The position numbers and the translations under genes are program-made. DNA of 64,000 bases, from the NCBI GenBank assembly GCA_028280265.1, contig JANQMD010000012.1, positions 50,848 through 114,847 of the forward strand, written 5' to 3'. Below the pieces are notes generated by a model, which saw nothing but the letters and a program-made list of their open reading frames with translations, had not been told where the DNA came from and did not search any database. Every line of letters starts with the position of its first letter. Position 1 is the first letter of the stretch. The DNA comes from Flavobacteriaceae bacterium. GTDB taxonomy: Bacteria > Bacteroidota > Bacteroidia > Flavobacteriales > Flavobacteriaceae. Shown piece after piece: positions 48,092 to 56,257 of this stretch.

Positions 48092-48494
48092 TTTTGTATA
48101 AATTAATTGATTATGGGAACTATATCCTCTTGAAAAACGATGCTAACAAAGATTGAAAAAAAAGGGACAAATAAAAAGCTCTACTTATTCACAAATCCCG
48201 TATAGTTTTTAACAAAACACAATTATGTTAAGAAATTTCTTCTTTTAAGGATGTTTTTTAATGTGTTGATTTTCAATGTTATATGTTGTTAATTTTTTGT
48301 TAAGCCTTGAAATCATTGACATTCTTAAACAAGAAAGAATTTCAAAAAAACTACCTTCTTTGTGAGCATTTTTGCAAACATTATTTTGAGCTATTTTCTT
48401 CTCGTTTTCTGCGCGTAAAATAAAAACATCGCAAAATCAGATAACCAATAAAGAAAGCGGTACCTTTGCTCTTTATTAATTAATTTTTTTACAA
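48092..48494. other. Divergent regulatory region nrdB / cold-shock gene
   Basis: A 403-bp AT-rich gap without a gene. It contains a DnaA-box-like TTATTCACA at 48185-48193 (94 bp before the nrdB start), the small palindrome AGAAATTTCT (48234-48243) and the -7 element of the cold-shock gene. No NrdR-box pair is apparent to me. Confidence 0.55.
48471..48478 (+). promoter_or_regulatory. -7 element of the cold-shock gene promoter
   Basis: TACCTTTG fits TAnnTTTG, ending 16 bp before the GTG start, so the leader is short, unlike the long cold-shock leaders of E. coli. Confidence 0.6.
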
Positions 48495-48686
48495 GTGAAA
48501 AACGGAACGGTAAAGTTCTTCAATGAGTCTAAGGGATTTGGATTTATTACAGAAGAGGGTTCACAACAAGAACACTTTGTACATATCTCTGGACTTATTG
48601 ATGAGGTGAAGCAAGGTGATGCAGTTGAATTTGAACTAACGGAAGGTAGGAAAGGTTTAAACGCTATAAATGTTAGAGTAATTTAA
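48495..48686 (+). CDS. Cold-shock domain protein (CspA family)
   Basis: A 63-residue OB-fold nucleic-acid-binding protein beginning with GTG. RNP1 (KGFGFITEE) and RNP2 (EHFVHISGL) are both intact, and the start NGTVKFFNESKGFGFI is textbook for the family. Such proteins melt RNA structures in the cold or during growth transitions. It has its own promoter and a strong terminator, so it is monocistronic. Confidence 0.95.
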   Translation: MKNGTVKFFNESKGFGFITEEGSQQEHFVHISGLIDEVKQGDAVEFELTEGRKGLNAINVRVI

Positions 48687-48707
48687 TATTCATTAACTTT
48701 TTTTTAC

Positions 48708-48739
48708 AAAAAACCAGCACTAGGAGTGCTGGTTTTTTT
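48708..48739. terminator. Bidirectional terminator after the cold-shock gene
   Basis: Stem ACCAGCACT (48713-48721) and AGTGCTGGT (48725-48733), loop AGG, with an A run before and TTTTTTT after. It also serves the convergent lipoprotein gene. Confidence 0.92.
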
Positions 48740-48760
48740 ATAATCTAAAAGTCTCTTCTA

Positions 48761-49276
48761 TTAAAAAGTAGCTGTAATATTTGCTTTTACTTCTGCTTGA
48801 AAGCTAATGGCTCCTCCATCAGATAGAGCTGTTCCAGAAAACTCAACAACCATAGACGAGCTACTTAAAAACAAGGCTCCTAACTGATTGATAATTGTTG
48901 CATCAGAAATGCTTGTTGCGGTTCCGCTTGTAGCTGCATCGGTAATATTAAAATTTGTAAGCATCACAATATTTACACCGTTTACAGATAAAGTCCCTGA
49001 TTGGATTACTGCACTTGGGTTTCCTGTGGCATTTTTGAAACTATATTCCAATGAGTTTATTTTTATGCTTTTTACATTAGGAAAATTTGAAACAACATCT
49101 GCCAAGCTTTTAGTAATTGTTTTACCAGCTGCTACTGGCGTTCCATTGGTTTGAGGAATTGCTAATTGTAACGATTCTTGAATTGTAGAAGTTACCGTTA
49201 TAGCGGCAGGGTTGGTATTTGCATCACAAGATACAAGTATAACTACCATGGAGAGTAAGGAAATTATTTTTTTCAT
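48761..49276 (-). CDS. Lipoprotein, paralogue of the protein at 51225
   Basis: A 171-residue lipoprotein (lipobox LVSC, Cys18). The mature part is a single beta-rich domain. Segments such as IPQTNGTPVAAGKTITKSLADV, NPSAVIQSGTLSVNG and EFSGTALSDGGAISFQ recur with the same order in the lipoprotein at 51225-51752 (IPKTNGTPVALAESATI, NPNAVVQTGTLKINGG, NLDGTALSDAGQLSFD). I do not recognise a named family; the pattern of a beta sandwich with GTALSD is shared by both. It lies convergent to the cold-shock gene. Confidence 0.7.
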   Translation of the reverse strand: MKKIISLLSMVVILVSCDANTNPAAITVTSTIQESLQLAIPQTNGTPVAAGKTITKSLADVVSNFPNVKSIKINSLEYSFKNATGNPSAVIQSGTLSVNGVNIVMLTNFNITDAATSGTATSISDATIINQLGALFLSSSSMVVEFSGTALSDGGAISFQAEVKANITATF

Positions 49277-49323
49277 CTTTATTGTTTTGCTAGTAAAGTT
49301 ACACTTTTTTTAAAAAAAGCTCA

Positions 49324-49899
49324 CTAGCTATTTTCTTTATGATTTTTAGCTGTCTTTTCCAATTCTACAAACCAATCTTCTCCAAATTTTCGAATCAATG
49401 CTTCTTTGGTAAATTGATAGACAGGCACTTTAAGTTCTTTTCCTAAACTACAAGCGTCATCACAAATGTCCCATTTGTGGTAATTCACAGCAGCAAATTC
49501 ACTGTAGTCTTTCACTCTTACAGGATAAAGATGGCATGAAACAGGTTTTTTCCAGTCAATCAATCCTTGGTTGTAAGCTTCTTCTATTCCACATTTTGCA
49601 ATTTTATTCTCATCAAAAATGACATAAGCGCATTCAACATCATTTACCAATGGTGTTTCTAATTCTCCAAAATCACTTACTATTGAAGTTCCTTGCTCTT
49701 TAATTGCTTGGATTCCTTCTTTTCTTAAAAGAGGTTCAACTTTTGGATAAATCTCTTTTAAAATTTCTACCTCATTCTTTTCTAAAGGAGCTCCTGCCTC
49801 TCCTGCTACACAACAAACTCCTTTACATTTAGAAAGATTGCAAACAAAATCTTTCTCTAGAAGGTCTTCTGAAACGATTGTTTTACCTAATTGAAACAT
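49324..49899 (-). CDS. DUF3109 family cysteine-rich protein
   Basis: A 191-residue cytoplasmic protein with the conserved cysteines of DUF3109/YkgJ-like proteins: NLSKCKGVCCVAGEAGAPL near the N-terminus, VECAYVIFD, AKCGIEEAY, VSCHLYPVRV and ICDDACSLG. The clusters suggest a metal site, possibly iron-sulfur or zinc. The family is widespread in Bacteroidota with no established function. It is divergent from marC. Confidence 0.85.
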   Translation of the reverse strand: MFQLGKTIVSEDLLEKDFVCNLSKCKGVCCVAGEAGAPLEKNEVEILKEIYPKVEPLLRKEGIQAIKEQGTSIVSDFGELETPLVNDVECAYVIFDENKIAKCGIEEAYNQGLIDWKKPVSCHLYPVRVKDYSEFAAVNYHKWDICDDACSLGKELKVPVYQFTKEALIRKFGEDWFVELEKTAKNHKENS

Positions 49900-49958
49900 A
49901 TGGCAAAAATAGCTGTTATTTTTTCCATTTACTTAATTTATAGCTCATTTATCTTCAG

Positions 49959-49966
49959 TAGCTTTG
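49959..49966 (+). promoter_or_regulatory. -7 element of the MarC-family gene promoter
   Basis: TAGCTTTG fits TAnnTTTG and ends 20 bp before the ATG at 49987. Confidence 0.55.
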
Positions 49967-49986
49967 CACTATAAAAAAGCCATATT

Positions 49987-50565
49987 ATGGAACTCAATTT
50001 TAAAGATATTTTTACCGCTTTTATGGTGTTATTCGCTGTGATAGACATCATCGGAAACATCCCTATTATTATTGATCTTCGAAAAAAAGTAGGACATATC
50101 CAATCTGAAAAAGCTTCTATTATAGCAGGAGGTATTATGATTCTTTTTCTGTTTGTTGGGCAAAGTTTACTGTCGCTTATTGGAATTGATGTAAATTCTT
50201 TTGCTATTGCAGGTGCTTTTATTCTCTTTTTCATTGCTTTAGAAATGATTCTGGGAATTACATTGTACAAGGAAGATGATGATGGCGGGATCACTGCTAC
50301 GGTTTTTCCTTTGGCATTTCCACTCATTGCAGGACCAGGGAGTCTCACAACACTATTATCTCTTAGGGCTGAATTTGCGATTCAAAATATCATCATTGCT
50401 GTGATTTTAAATGTGATTTTGATATATATTGTTCTAAAAACGTCTTCTAAAATAGAACGCATTATTGGTCCCAATGGAATTAAAATCATTCGTAAGATTT
50501 TTGGTGTGATTCTTTTAGCAATCGCTGTGAAATTGTTTGCTCATAACATAAAAGCGTTGTTTTAA
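49987..50565 (+). CDS. MarC family integral membrane protein
   Basis: A 192-residue membrane protein with six hydrophobic segments and the family hallmarks VLFAVIDIIGNIPIIIDL, SFAIAGAFILFFIALEMILG and FPLAFPLIAGPGSLTTLL. MarC proteins have no established transport activity; the early link to multiple antibiotic resistance was not upheld. Its stop shares one base with the next start (TAATG), so it is translationally coupled to the FAD protein that follows. Confidence 0.9.
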   Translation: MELNFKDIFTAFMVLFAVIDIIGNIPIIIDLRKKVGHIQSEKASIIAGGIMILFLFVGQSLLSLIGIDVNSFAIAGAFILFFIALEMILGITLYKEDDDGGITATVFPLAFPLIAGPGSLTTLLSLRAEFAIQNIIIAVILNVILIYIVLKTSSKIERIIGPNGIKIIRKIFGVILLAIAVKLFAHNIKALF

Positions 50566-51170
50566 TGAATTTTGATGCTTTAATTATTGGTGGTGGTGTC
50601 TCTGGGATGCAGTGTGCATTGGTATTAGGTTCTGGGTTAAAAAAGTCTTTTGCTAAAGGTAAAAGAGCAGGCATCATATTGCATCAGAGGGCTTCTCATT
50701 TGCAAAATGCATTATTCAATAATGTTTTAGGAATTCCTGCTGGCGCATCGGGACGCGATTTATTGGAAATAGGTAAAAAGCAACTAACTGAAACCTATCC
50801 TGAAGTTGATTTGATTGAGAATGAAAAAGTAATATCCATTCATCATAAGCAAGATTTTTATGTAATTACTACAAATAAAAATATATATCAATCTAAAATT
50901 GCAGTTATTGCTTTAAACTATGCAAAGCCATTTTCTATTGGTGGGTTGGAGGAGTATTTAGAGCCTCATCAAAAAGCAAATCTCGAGAAGGATAGAATCC
51001 AGCTAAAAAATAAAGACCATGTCATTAAGGAAGGCTTATACGTATGTGGAACATTGGCAGGGCATCGGAGTCAATTTGCCATTGCAGCGGGAAGTGGTGC
51101 CAGTGTAGCCACAGATATTTTGACACGATGGAATAATGGAAAGCACACCAAAGTGCATGATAAACTATGA
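50565..51170 (+). CDS. Short FAD-dependent oxidoreductase-like protein
   Basis: A 201-residue protein with an N-terminal dinucleotide-binding motif (LIIGGGVSGMQCALVLG) and a C-terminal FAD-contact segment (EGLYVCGTLAGHRSQFAIAAGSGASVATDI) like the closing part of thioredoxin-reductase-type proteins. It lacks the central NADPH domain and the CxxC disulfide, and is about two-thirds the length of thioredoxin reductase, so it resembles the single-domain TrxR-like flavoproteins. It overlaps marC by one base. Electron donor and substrate are unknown. A flavin-binding protein working with MarC would be a new idea, supported only by coupling. Confidence 0.7.
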   Translation: MNFDALIIGGGVSGMQCALVLGSGLKKSFAKGKRAGIILHQRASHLQNALFNNVLGIPAGASGRDLLEIGKKQLTETYPEVDLIENEKVISIHHKQDFYVITTNKNIYQSKIAVIALNYAKPFSIGGLEEYLEPHQKANLEKDRIQLKNKDHVIKEGLYVCGTLAGHRSQFAIAAGSGASVATDILTRWNNGKHTKVHDKL

Positions 51171-51224
51171 ATTTAAAAAAACAGCCTAGAATTAATTATC
51201 AATTTTAATCCTAGGTCTGATTAA

Positions 51225-51752
51225 TTATTTCAATGTAGCAGTTAATTTGATTGTTAAAGACAAATCGAAGCTTAATTGCCCTGCATCTGAAAGTGCAGTA
51301 CCGTCTAAGTTAAAATTGACTGGGTTTGAGCTTAATAATAAGCTTTTCGTCATGTTTAACAATGTTGCATTTGTAACAACAACTTTAGAAAGCGGGCTAT
51401 TTGCCACTTGTGTAATATTAGCATTGATAATAGTTCCAATAAGTCCCCCATTTATTTTTAATGTTCCTGTTTGAACTACAGCATTTGGGTTCCCATTTGG
51501 ATTTGAAATCTCATAAGAAACTTCATTGATTGTGATGTCTGAAATATTTGCAAAATTTGTAATTTCCTGAGATGGATTAATTGTTGCTGATTCAGCTAAA
51601 GCAACGGGAGTTCCATTCGTTTTTGGAATAACAACCGTTATTTTTTTTGTAATTGTTGTTTCTGCTGAAACTTTAATCTGATTCGAGTCTTCACAAGATA
51701 CAAAAAGAGCTGTTAATACAAATACGATGACGAGGTGAGTAAATTTTTTCAT
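51225..51752 (-). CDS. Lipoprotein, paralogue of the protein at 48761
   Basis: A 175-residue lipoprotein (lipobox FVSC, Cys20). The single mature domain aligns along its length with the lipoprotein at 48761, sharing PxTNGTPVA, NPxAVxQxGTLxxNG and GTALSD segments. The level of identity looks moderate, so the duplication is old. The two paralogues flank DUF3109, marC and the FAD gene, both on the minus strand. Role unknown. Confidence 0.7.
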   Translation of the reverse strand: MKKFTHLVIVFVLTALFVSCEDSNQIKVSAETTITKKITVVIPKTNGTPVALAESATINPSQEITNFANISDITINEVSYEISNPNGNPNAVVQTGTLKINGGLIGTIINANITQVANSPLSKVVVTNATLLNMTKSLLLSSNPVNFNLDGTALSDAGQLSFDLSLTIKLTATLK

Positions 51753-51882
51753 TTTCTTCTGATTATTGCGTTAATCTTTTTAATTCGCACTGTAAAGGAA
51801 CGGATTTTATCGATTCTTTTACTAAGTACCAGTACTAATCTCGCAGAATTTCTAAGAAAAAAAGTTTTTCTTGTAAAAAAAA

Positions 51883-53739
51883 CTACTCTACAGTTACAGA
51901 TTTTGCTAAATTCCTAGGCTGATCTACATTTTTATCCAACATCACTGCAATATGATAAGACAATAGTTGTAGAGGAATGGTTGTTAAAAGCGGAGTCAAT
52001 GCTTCTTCCGTATCTGGAATTTCAATAACATGATCTGCAATTTCTTTAACAGTAGTATCTCCTTCCGTAACAATGGCAATAATTTTACCGCTTCTCGACT
52101 TTATTTCTTGTATGTTGCTAACCACTTTCTCGTAGTGACCTCTGTTAGTGGCAATGACAAAAATAGGCATGTTTTCATCGATCAATGCAATAGGTCCGTG
52201 CTTCATCTCTGCAGCAGGATATCCTTCTGCATGGATGTAAGAAATCTCTTTTAATTTTAGAGCTCCCTCTAATGCTACAGGGAAGTTAAACCCTCTACCG
52301 AGATATAAGCAATTCTTGGCGTCCTTATATACATTGGCAATTTCTCTTACCTTATCATCAATTTGTAATAACTCTTCTACTTTCTTTGGGATTAACTGCA
52401 TTTTCTGCAAATACATATGAAAAGCAGAATTAGAAAGTGTTCCTTTTGCCTTGGCTAATTTTAAGGCAATTAGAGACAATACAGTAATTTGCGTTGTAAA
52501 TGCTTTGGTGGAAGCTACTCCTATTTCTGGTCCTGCATGTGTATAAGCTCCTGCATGTGTTTCTCTAGCGATAGAGGAACCGACAACATTACAAACTCCA
52601 AAAACAAAAGCTCCTTTTGACTTGGCAAGCTTAATCGCCGCTAGAGTATCTGCTGTCTCTCCCGATTGAGAGATGGCAATAACAACATCTTTTGGAGTAA
52701 TGATTGGGTTTCTATATCGGAATTCTGAGGCATATTCTACTTCAACTGGGATTCGAGTCATGTCTTCGAAAAGATATTCTCCTACCAATCCTGCATGCCA
52801 TGATGTTCCACAAGCAACAATAATAATTCGATCTGCATTTAAGAATTTCTCTTTATGATCATCAATTCCCGCCATTCTTATGATGCCTTCATCAGGCAGC
52901 ATTCTTCCTCTATATGTATCAGTAATTGCTTTGGGCTGTTCGTGAATTTCTTTCAGCATAAAATGATCATAGCCTCCTTTTTCTATTTGCTCTAAGCTTA
53001 GTTGAAGTTCCTGTATATTCGCATCCACTAAAGAGTCATCCATGATCTTCCTCACTTTTACCCCTTTCCCCAATTTGATGATTGCCATTTCCTCATCTTC
53101 AAGATAAATAGCATCTTTTGTAAACTCAATAAACGGAGAGGCATCTGAAGCCACAAAAAATTCTCCATATTCCTTACCCACTCCAATAGCAATAGGACTT
53201 CCTAGTCTAGCAACAACAATTTCGTCTGGCTTTGTCTTATCGAAAACAGCAATAGCATATGCTCCGATTACTTGGGTTAATGCCAATTGAACAGCTTTTC
53301 CTAGCTTACAGTTCTCTTGCTTTTTAACCTCTTCAATTAAATTTATTAAAACTTCAGTATCTGTATCACTCTCAAATTGATACCCTCTCGTAATCAATTC
53401 TTTTTTTAGTGTATCATAATTTTCTATGATCCCATTGTGAACAATTACTAAATCTCCTGATTGAGAAAAATGTGGATGAGAATTTGTGTCGTTTGGAACC
53501 CCATGAGTCGCCCATCTCGTATGACCAACTCCTATTTTACCATTTTTTCTTGAAGGTTCTTTATTGGTTATAATTTCTAAATCTGATACTTTTCCTTTGG
53601 TTTTGGAAAGAGACATTTGATTTCCATCGAACATCATAATGCCAGCACTATCGTATCCTCTATACTCTAATCTTTTTAAACCATTTATAACAATAGGGTA
53701 CGCTTCTCTATGGCCAATGTAGCCAGTAATTCCACACAT
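51883..53739 (-). CDS. glmS: Glutamine--fructose-6-phosphate aminotransferase
   Basis: A 618-residue enzyme that makes glucosamine-6-phosphate for peptidoglycan and lipid A. Seen are the N-terminal nucleophile Cys2 (MCGITGYIG), the glutaminase blocks VGHTRWATHG and HNGIIENYD, two SIS sugar-isomerase domains (GTSWHAGLVGEY, SQSGETADT, LGRGFNFPVALEGALKLKE) and the conserved C-terminus NLAKSVTVE. Length is normal. No glmS ribozyme is expected or seen. It is followed upstream in transcription order by DUF4270 and the GT5-like gene, all on the minus strand with gaps of about 20 bp. Confidence 0.97.
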   Translation of the reverse strand: MCGITGYIGHREAYPIVINGLKRLEYRGYDSAGIMMFDGNQMSLSKTKGKVSDLEIITNKEPSRKNGKIGVGHTRWATHGVPNDTNSHPHFSQSGDLVIVHNGIIENYDTLKKELITRGYQFESDTDTEVLINLIEEVKKQENCKLGKAVQLALTQVIGAYAIAVFDKTKPDEIVVARLGSPIAIGVGKEYGEFFVASDASPFIEFTKDAIYLEDEEMAIIKLGKGVKVRKIMDDSLVDANIQELQLSLEQIEKGGYDHFMLKEIHEQPKAITDTYRGRMLPDEGIIRMAGIDDHKEKFLNADRIIIVACGTSWHAGLVGEYLFEDMTRIPVEVEYASEFRYRNPIITPKDVVIAISQSGETADTLAAIKLAKSKGAFVFGVCNVVGSSIARETHAGAYTHAGPEIGVASTKAFTTQITVLSLIALKLAKAKGTLSNSAFHMYLQKMQLIPKKVEELLQIDDKVREIANVYKDAKNCLYLGRGFNFPVALEGALKLKEISYIHAEGYPAAEMKHGPIALIDENMPIFVIATNRGHYEKVVSNIQEIKSRSGKIIAIVTEGDTTVKEIADHVIEIPDTEEALTPLLTTIPLQLLSYHIAVMLDKNVDQPRNLAKSVTVE

Positions 53740-53762
53740 TTGAAGGGTTTTTTTTGATCGTT

Positions 53763-55340
53763 TTACTTTTTCTTTGAGAATGATATCTTTAGTCTTGATC
53801 TTCTAATACCATTCATCGCACTTTGATTCAACAACATTACTGCTTTTGGATTCCAGCTATAAGGGTCAATGATAGTATCATTGGTCGAACTTGGTAAATC
53901 CGTAGTTGAATTAAATACTTTCACTCCTAAAGTACTAAAATCTTTTCTATTTCCCGAAACTAATTCAGATACGTAATCGGTAATTTTAATCGTGTAATAA
54001 TCTGGTCTCTTATCGCTATCTAACGTTAACCACCCCCCAACTCTATCTATTCCTTCTGTAAAAGCATCTAAGATTTGTTTATCAATACTAGCTCCAGTAG
54101 AAGTAATACTATCTTTATAAGCATACAATCTAAAAGGAGTGGCTATGGTATCATGATCTACAATGGTCTTGTCTACATACAACGTAAGCGTAGCATCATT
54201 GATCACTACATTTTTAGCTCTCAACTGATCAATTGCATCTGGAATGTTGTTATTGTTATTATCAGGACCAAAAAGATCTATTTGCAATGTTTTTCCAGCA
54301 GTTCCTTGAAGTTGCGTATTATGTGATGCAGGAGCATTTCCTGGTGTCATTGTATATTGATTCGTTCGAATCCCTGCTAACTGAAAATTATCTGTATTCT
54401 TAATTGTGTCAATTACCTGACCTCCCTTGTACAAGGTATTCGTATAATAAACCCCTAGAAAAGGAATTAAACTCACACTACTTAAATTCAAAGACATCAA
54501 AGCGCCATCATTCCCTTTTGCCTCAATCTTTAAACCTCTCAAATAATTATTAAAGACTTCTATTGAGGAAAAATTAGATCCTTGATATTGATCTAGAAGG
54601 ATTTGTTTAATTAAATCTTTCTTGAGGGGGATTACAATAAACGGGCTCTTACTTGTATATTCAATCGTTTCTTTCTCGTATACATTTCCATTGTCTAACC
54701 TCCTTGTGACAATTGCAGCAGTATCTAACTTATTAGGTTTGAATGGCATGTCTGGGATTGCATTTAACCTTTCAGGGAAAAGACCATAAGTCTCATTAGA
54801 ATAAAATGCATTTTGCTTGGTTGGGTCAGCAGGATTCAACGTGTTTAAGAAAGAGGACAGTCTATATACATTTAGAGTAAACTCAGCATTCTGATTTCCT
54901 ATGATGGAATCTAAAGTGAAATCAGAAGTTGTTCCTGCAGTTAGTGTAGACTGATAAGGAATTCTAATGAAAGCACTATCAATTGTAGTAACCACTGTTG
55001 TATCTGACTGATAATTATTTGCAATTTTTAATAAATTCAGGTTTGAGTTAAATAATTGGGTAATGATAGATGCCTCTATTTTTTCGTGATTCGGATTGTT
55101 GTATACTCCAAGAAGATATTGAGCTAGTGAACCTCCTAACGCTAATCCATCACCTCTAACTCTATTTACATCCCTGCTAATCATATTGATTTCAAGGACC
55201 GTATCACCAACAGTAAAACTATTATTCGTTACAATTTGTGTGTCTATATCAGTAAAATCTTTTTCACACGAAATAACGACTCCAAAAAAGAAAACTATCA
55301 ATCCTAAATAAGCAAGCGTTCTCAAAATTTTTTTTAACAT
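53763..55340 (-). CDS. DUF4270 lipoprotein
   Basis: A 525-residue lipoprotein (signal with lipobox VISC, then EKDFTDID). The mature part is a long beta-rich region with a conserved N-terminal segment (VGDTVLEINMISRDVNRVRGD in two pieces: VGDTVLEIN and MISRDVNRVRGD) and an extended jelly-roll-like end (LTLYVDKTIVDHD, RPDYYTIKITDYV). It matches DUF4270, a Bacteroidota lipoprotein family of unknown function that in many flavobacteria sits in this same glmS/GT5/panC neighbourhood. Likely on the outer membrane. Confidence 0.88.
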   Translation of the reverse strand: MLKKILRTLAYLGLIVFFFGVVISCEKDFTDIDTQIVTNNSFTVGDTVLEINMISRDVNRVRGDGLALGGSLAQYLLGVYNNPNHEKIEASIITQLFNSNLNLLKIANNYQSDTTVVTTIDSAFIRIPYQSTLTAGTTSDFTLDSIIGNQNAEFTLNVYRLSSFLNTLNPADPTKQNAFYSNETYGLFPERLNAIPDMPFKPNKLDTAAIVTRRLDNGNVYEKETIEYTSKSPFIVIPLKKDLIKQILLDQYQGSNFSSIEVFNNYLRGLKIEAKGNDGALMSLNLSSVSLIPFLGVYYTNTLYKGGQVIDTIKNTDNFQLAGIRTNQYTMTPGNAPASHNTQLQGTAGKTLQIDLFGPDNNNNNIPDAIDQLRAKNVVINDATLTLYVDKTIVDHDTIATPFRLYAYKDSITSTGASIDKQILDAFTEGIDRVGGWLTLDSDKRPDYYTIKITDYVSELVSGNRKDFSTLGVKVFNSTTDLPSSTNDTIIDPYSWNPKAVMLLNQSAMNGIRRSRLKISFSKKK

Positions 55341-55357
55341 ATTTTTCTAAATTAAAC

Positions 55358-56161
55358 CTAGGAAATAATATTTCTGTAAAAATCTAGATACGGTTCAAAT
55401 GATTCCTGACTTTGATAGGTTAGTATAGGTAAATCTTTTTCCTTAATTGCATCCTTTAATTCTTGTGAAACTGTATCACTTCCTAAAACAACCGCATCAG
55501 AATTGTAGATAGCACTTTTTATAATATTTGTATAATTAGGCTCTTTCAATAAACCTGCTTTGTCATCCGCAATTTTATCAAACTTTACTTTATCCGATAG
55601 CTCCTCATTTAACGTTCCTTCAAAATTTTTATTATAAACTGAAGTCACAACTTTACTGTCCGTAAATAAGGGTTCTTCACTGTAATATTCTCTTAGATAA
55701 AGCGGCAATAATGATGCCATCCAACCATGAACATGAATGATATCTGGAGCCCAGTTCAACTTCTTGACTGTTTCTACAACCCCTTTCGCAAAGAAAATTG
55801 CTCTTTCGTCATTATCAGGGAACAATTGATCATCTTCGTCCGTAAAAATTGCTTTTCTTTTAAAGTACTCATCATTGTCAATAAAATATACCTGCATTCT
55901 TTCCTTGGGGATTGAGGCTACCTTGATGATCAATGGCATGTCCATATCATTGATAATTAGATTCATTCCCGACAAACGAATCACTTCGTGTAATTGATGC
56001 CTTCTTTCATTAATGACACCGAAACGTGGCATAAAAATTCGGGTTTGAATTCCATTCCCATGAGCGCTTTTTGCTACATTAAATGCAGTAGATGCTATTT
56101 CTGTTTCTGGTAAGTAAGGAACAACCTCAGACGAAACATATAATATTCTCTTATCTTTCAT
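55358..56161 (-). CDS. Glycogen/starch synthase-like protein, N-terminal domain only
   Basis: A 267-residue protein matching only the N-terminal Rossmann half of GT5 glycogen synthases (ILYVSSEVVPYLPETEIASTAF ... VHGWMASLLPLYLREYY, each written in part). Full GlgA proteins are about 480 residues with a C-terminal half carrying the catalytic Glu; that half is absent and the next gene starts after only 17 bp. The ADP-glucose-binding KTGG loop (normally after VAPY) is replaced by LPET. It is therefore probably not a working synthase. This short form is, as I recall, conserved in flavobacteria next to panC and DUF4270, so it is not a local truncation. Confidence 0.8.
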   Translation of the reverse strand: MKDKRILYVSSEVVPYLPETEIASTAFNVAKSAHGNGIQTRIFMPRFGVINERRHQLHEVIRLSGMNLIINDMDMPLIIKVASIPKERMQVYFIDNDEYFKRKAIFTDEDDQLFPDNDERAIFFAKGVVETVKKLNWAPDIIHVHGWMASLLPLYLREYYSEEPLFTDSKVVTSVYNKNFEGTLNEELSDKVKFDKIADDKAGLLKEPNYTNIIKSAIYNSDAVVLGSDTVSQELKDAIKEKDLPILTYQSQESFEPYLDFYRNIIS

Positions 56162-56187
56162 TAAATCTAAGCCTTTATATAAGTTTG

Positions 56188-56195
56188 CAAAAGTA
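56188..56195 (-). promoter_or_regulatory. -7 element of the GT5/DUF4270/glmS unit
   Basis: CAAAAGTA on the plus strand is TACTTTTG on the minus strand (TAnnTTTG), 26 bp before the start codon of the GT5-like gene. It is divergent from the panC element 33 bp away. Confidence 0.6.
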
Positions 56196-56227
56196 CGAAT
56201 TTTTATGCAAAATCCATGTTAAAATGC

Positions 56228-56235
56228 TAAGTTTG
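56228..56235 (+). promoter_or_regulatory. -7 element of panC promoter
   Basis: TAAGTTTG fits TAnnTTTG and ends 22 bp before the panC ATG at 56258. Confidence 0.6.
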
Positions 56236-56257
56236 CAGTGTTTTTCAGCCACATAAT

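Noticed and set aside
48185..48193. DnaA box as evidence of a replication origin
   Set aside because: One degenerate nonamer is expected by chance in 64 kb, and no dnaA, box cluster or AT-rich unwinding region is present.
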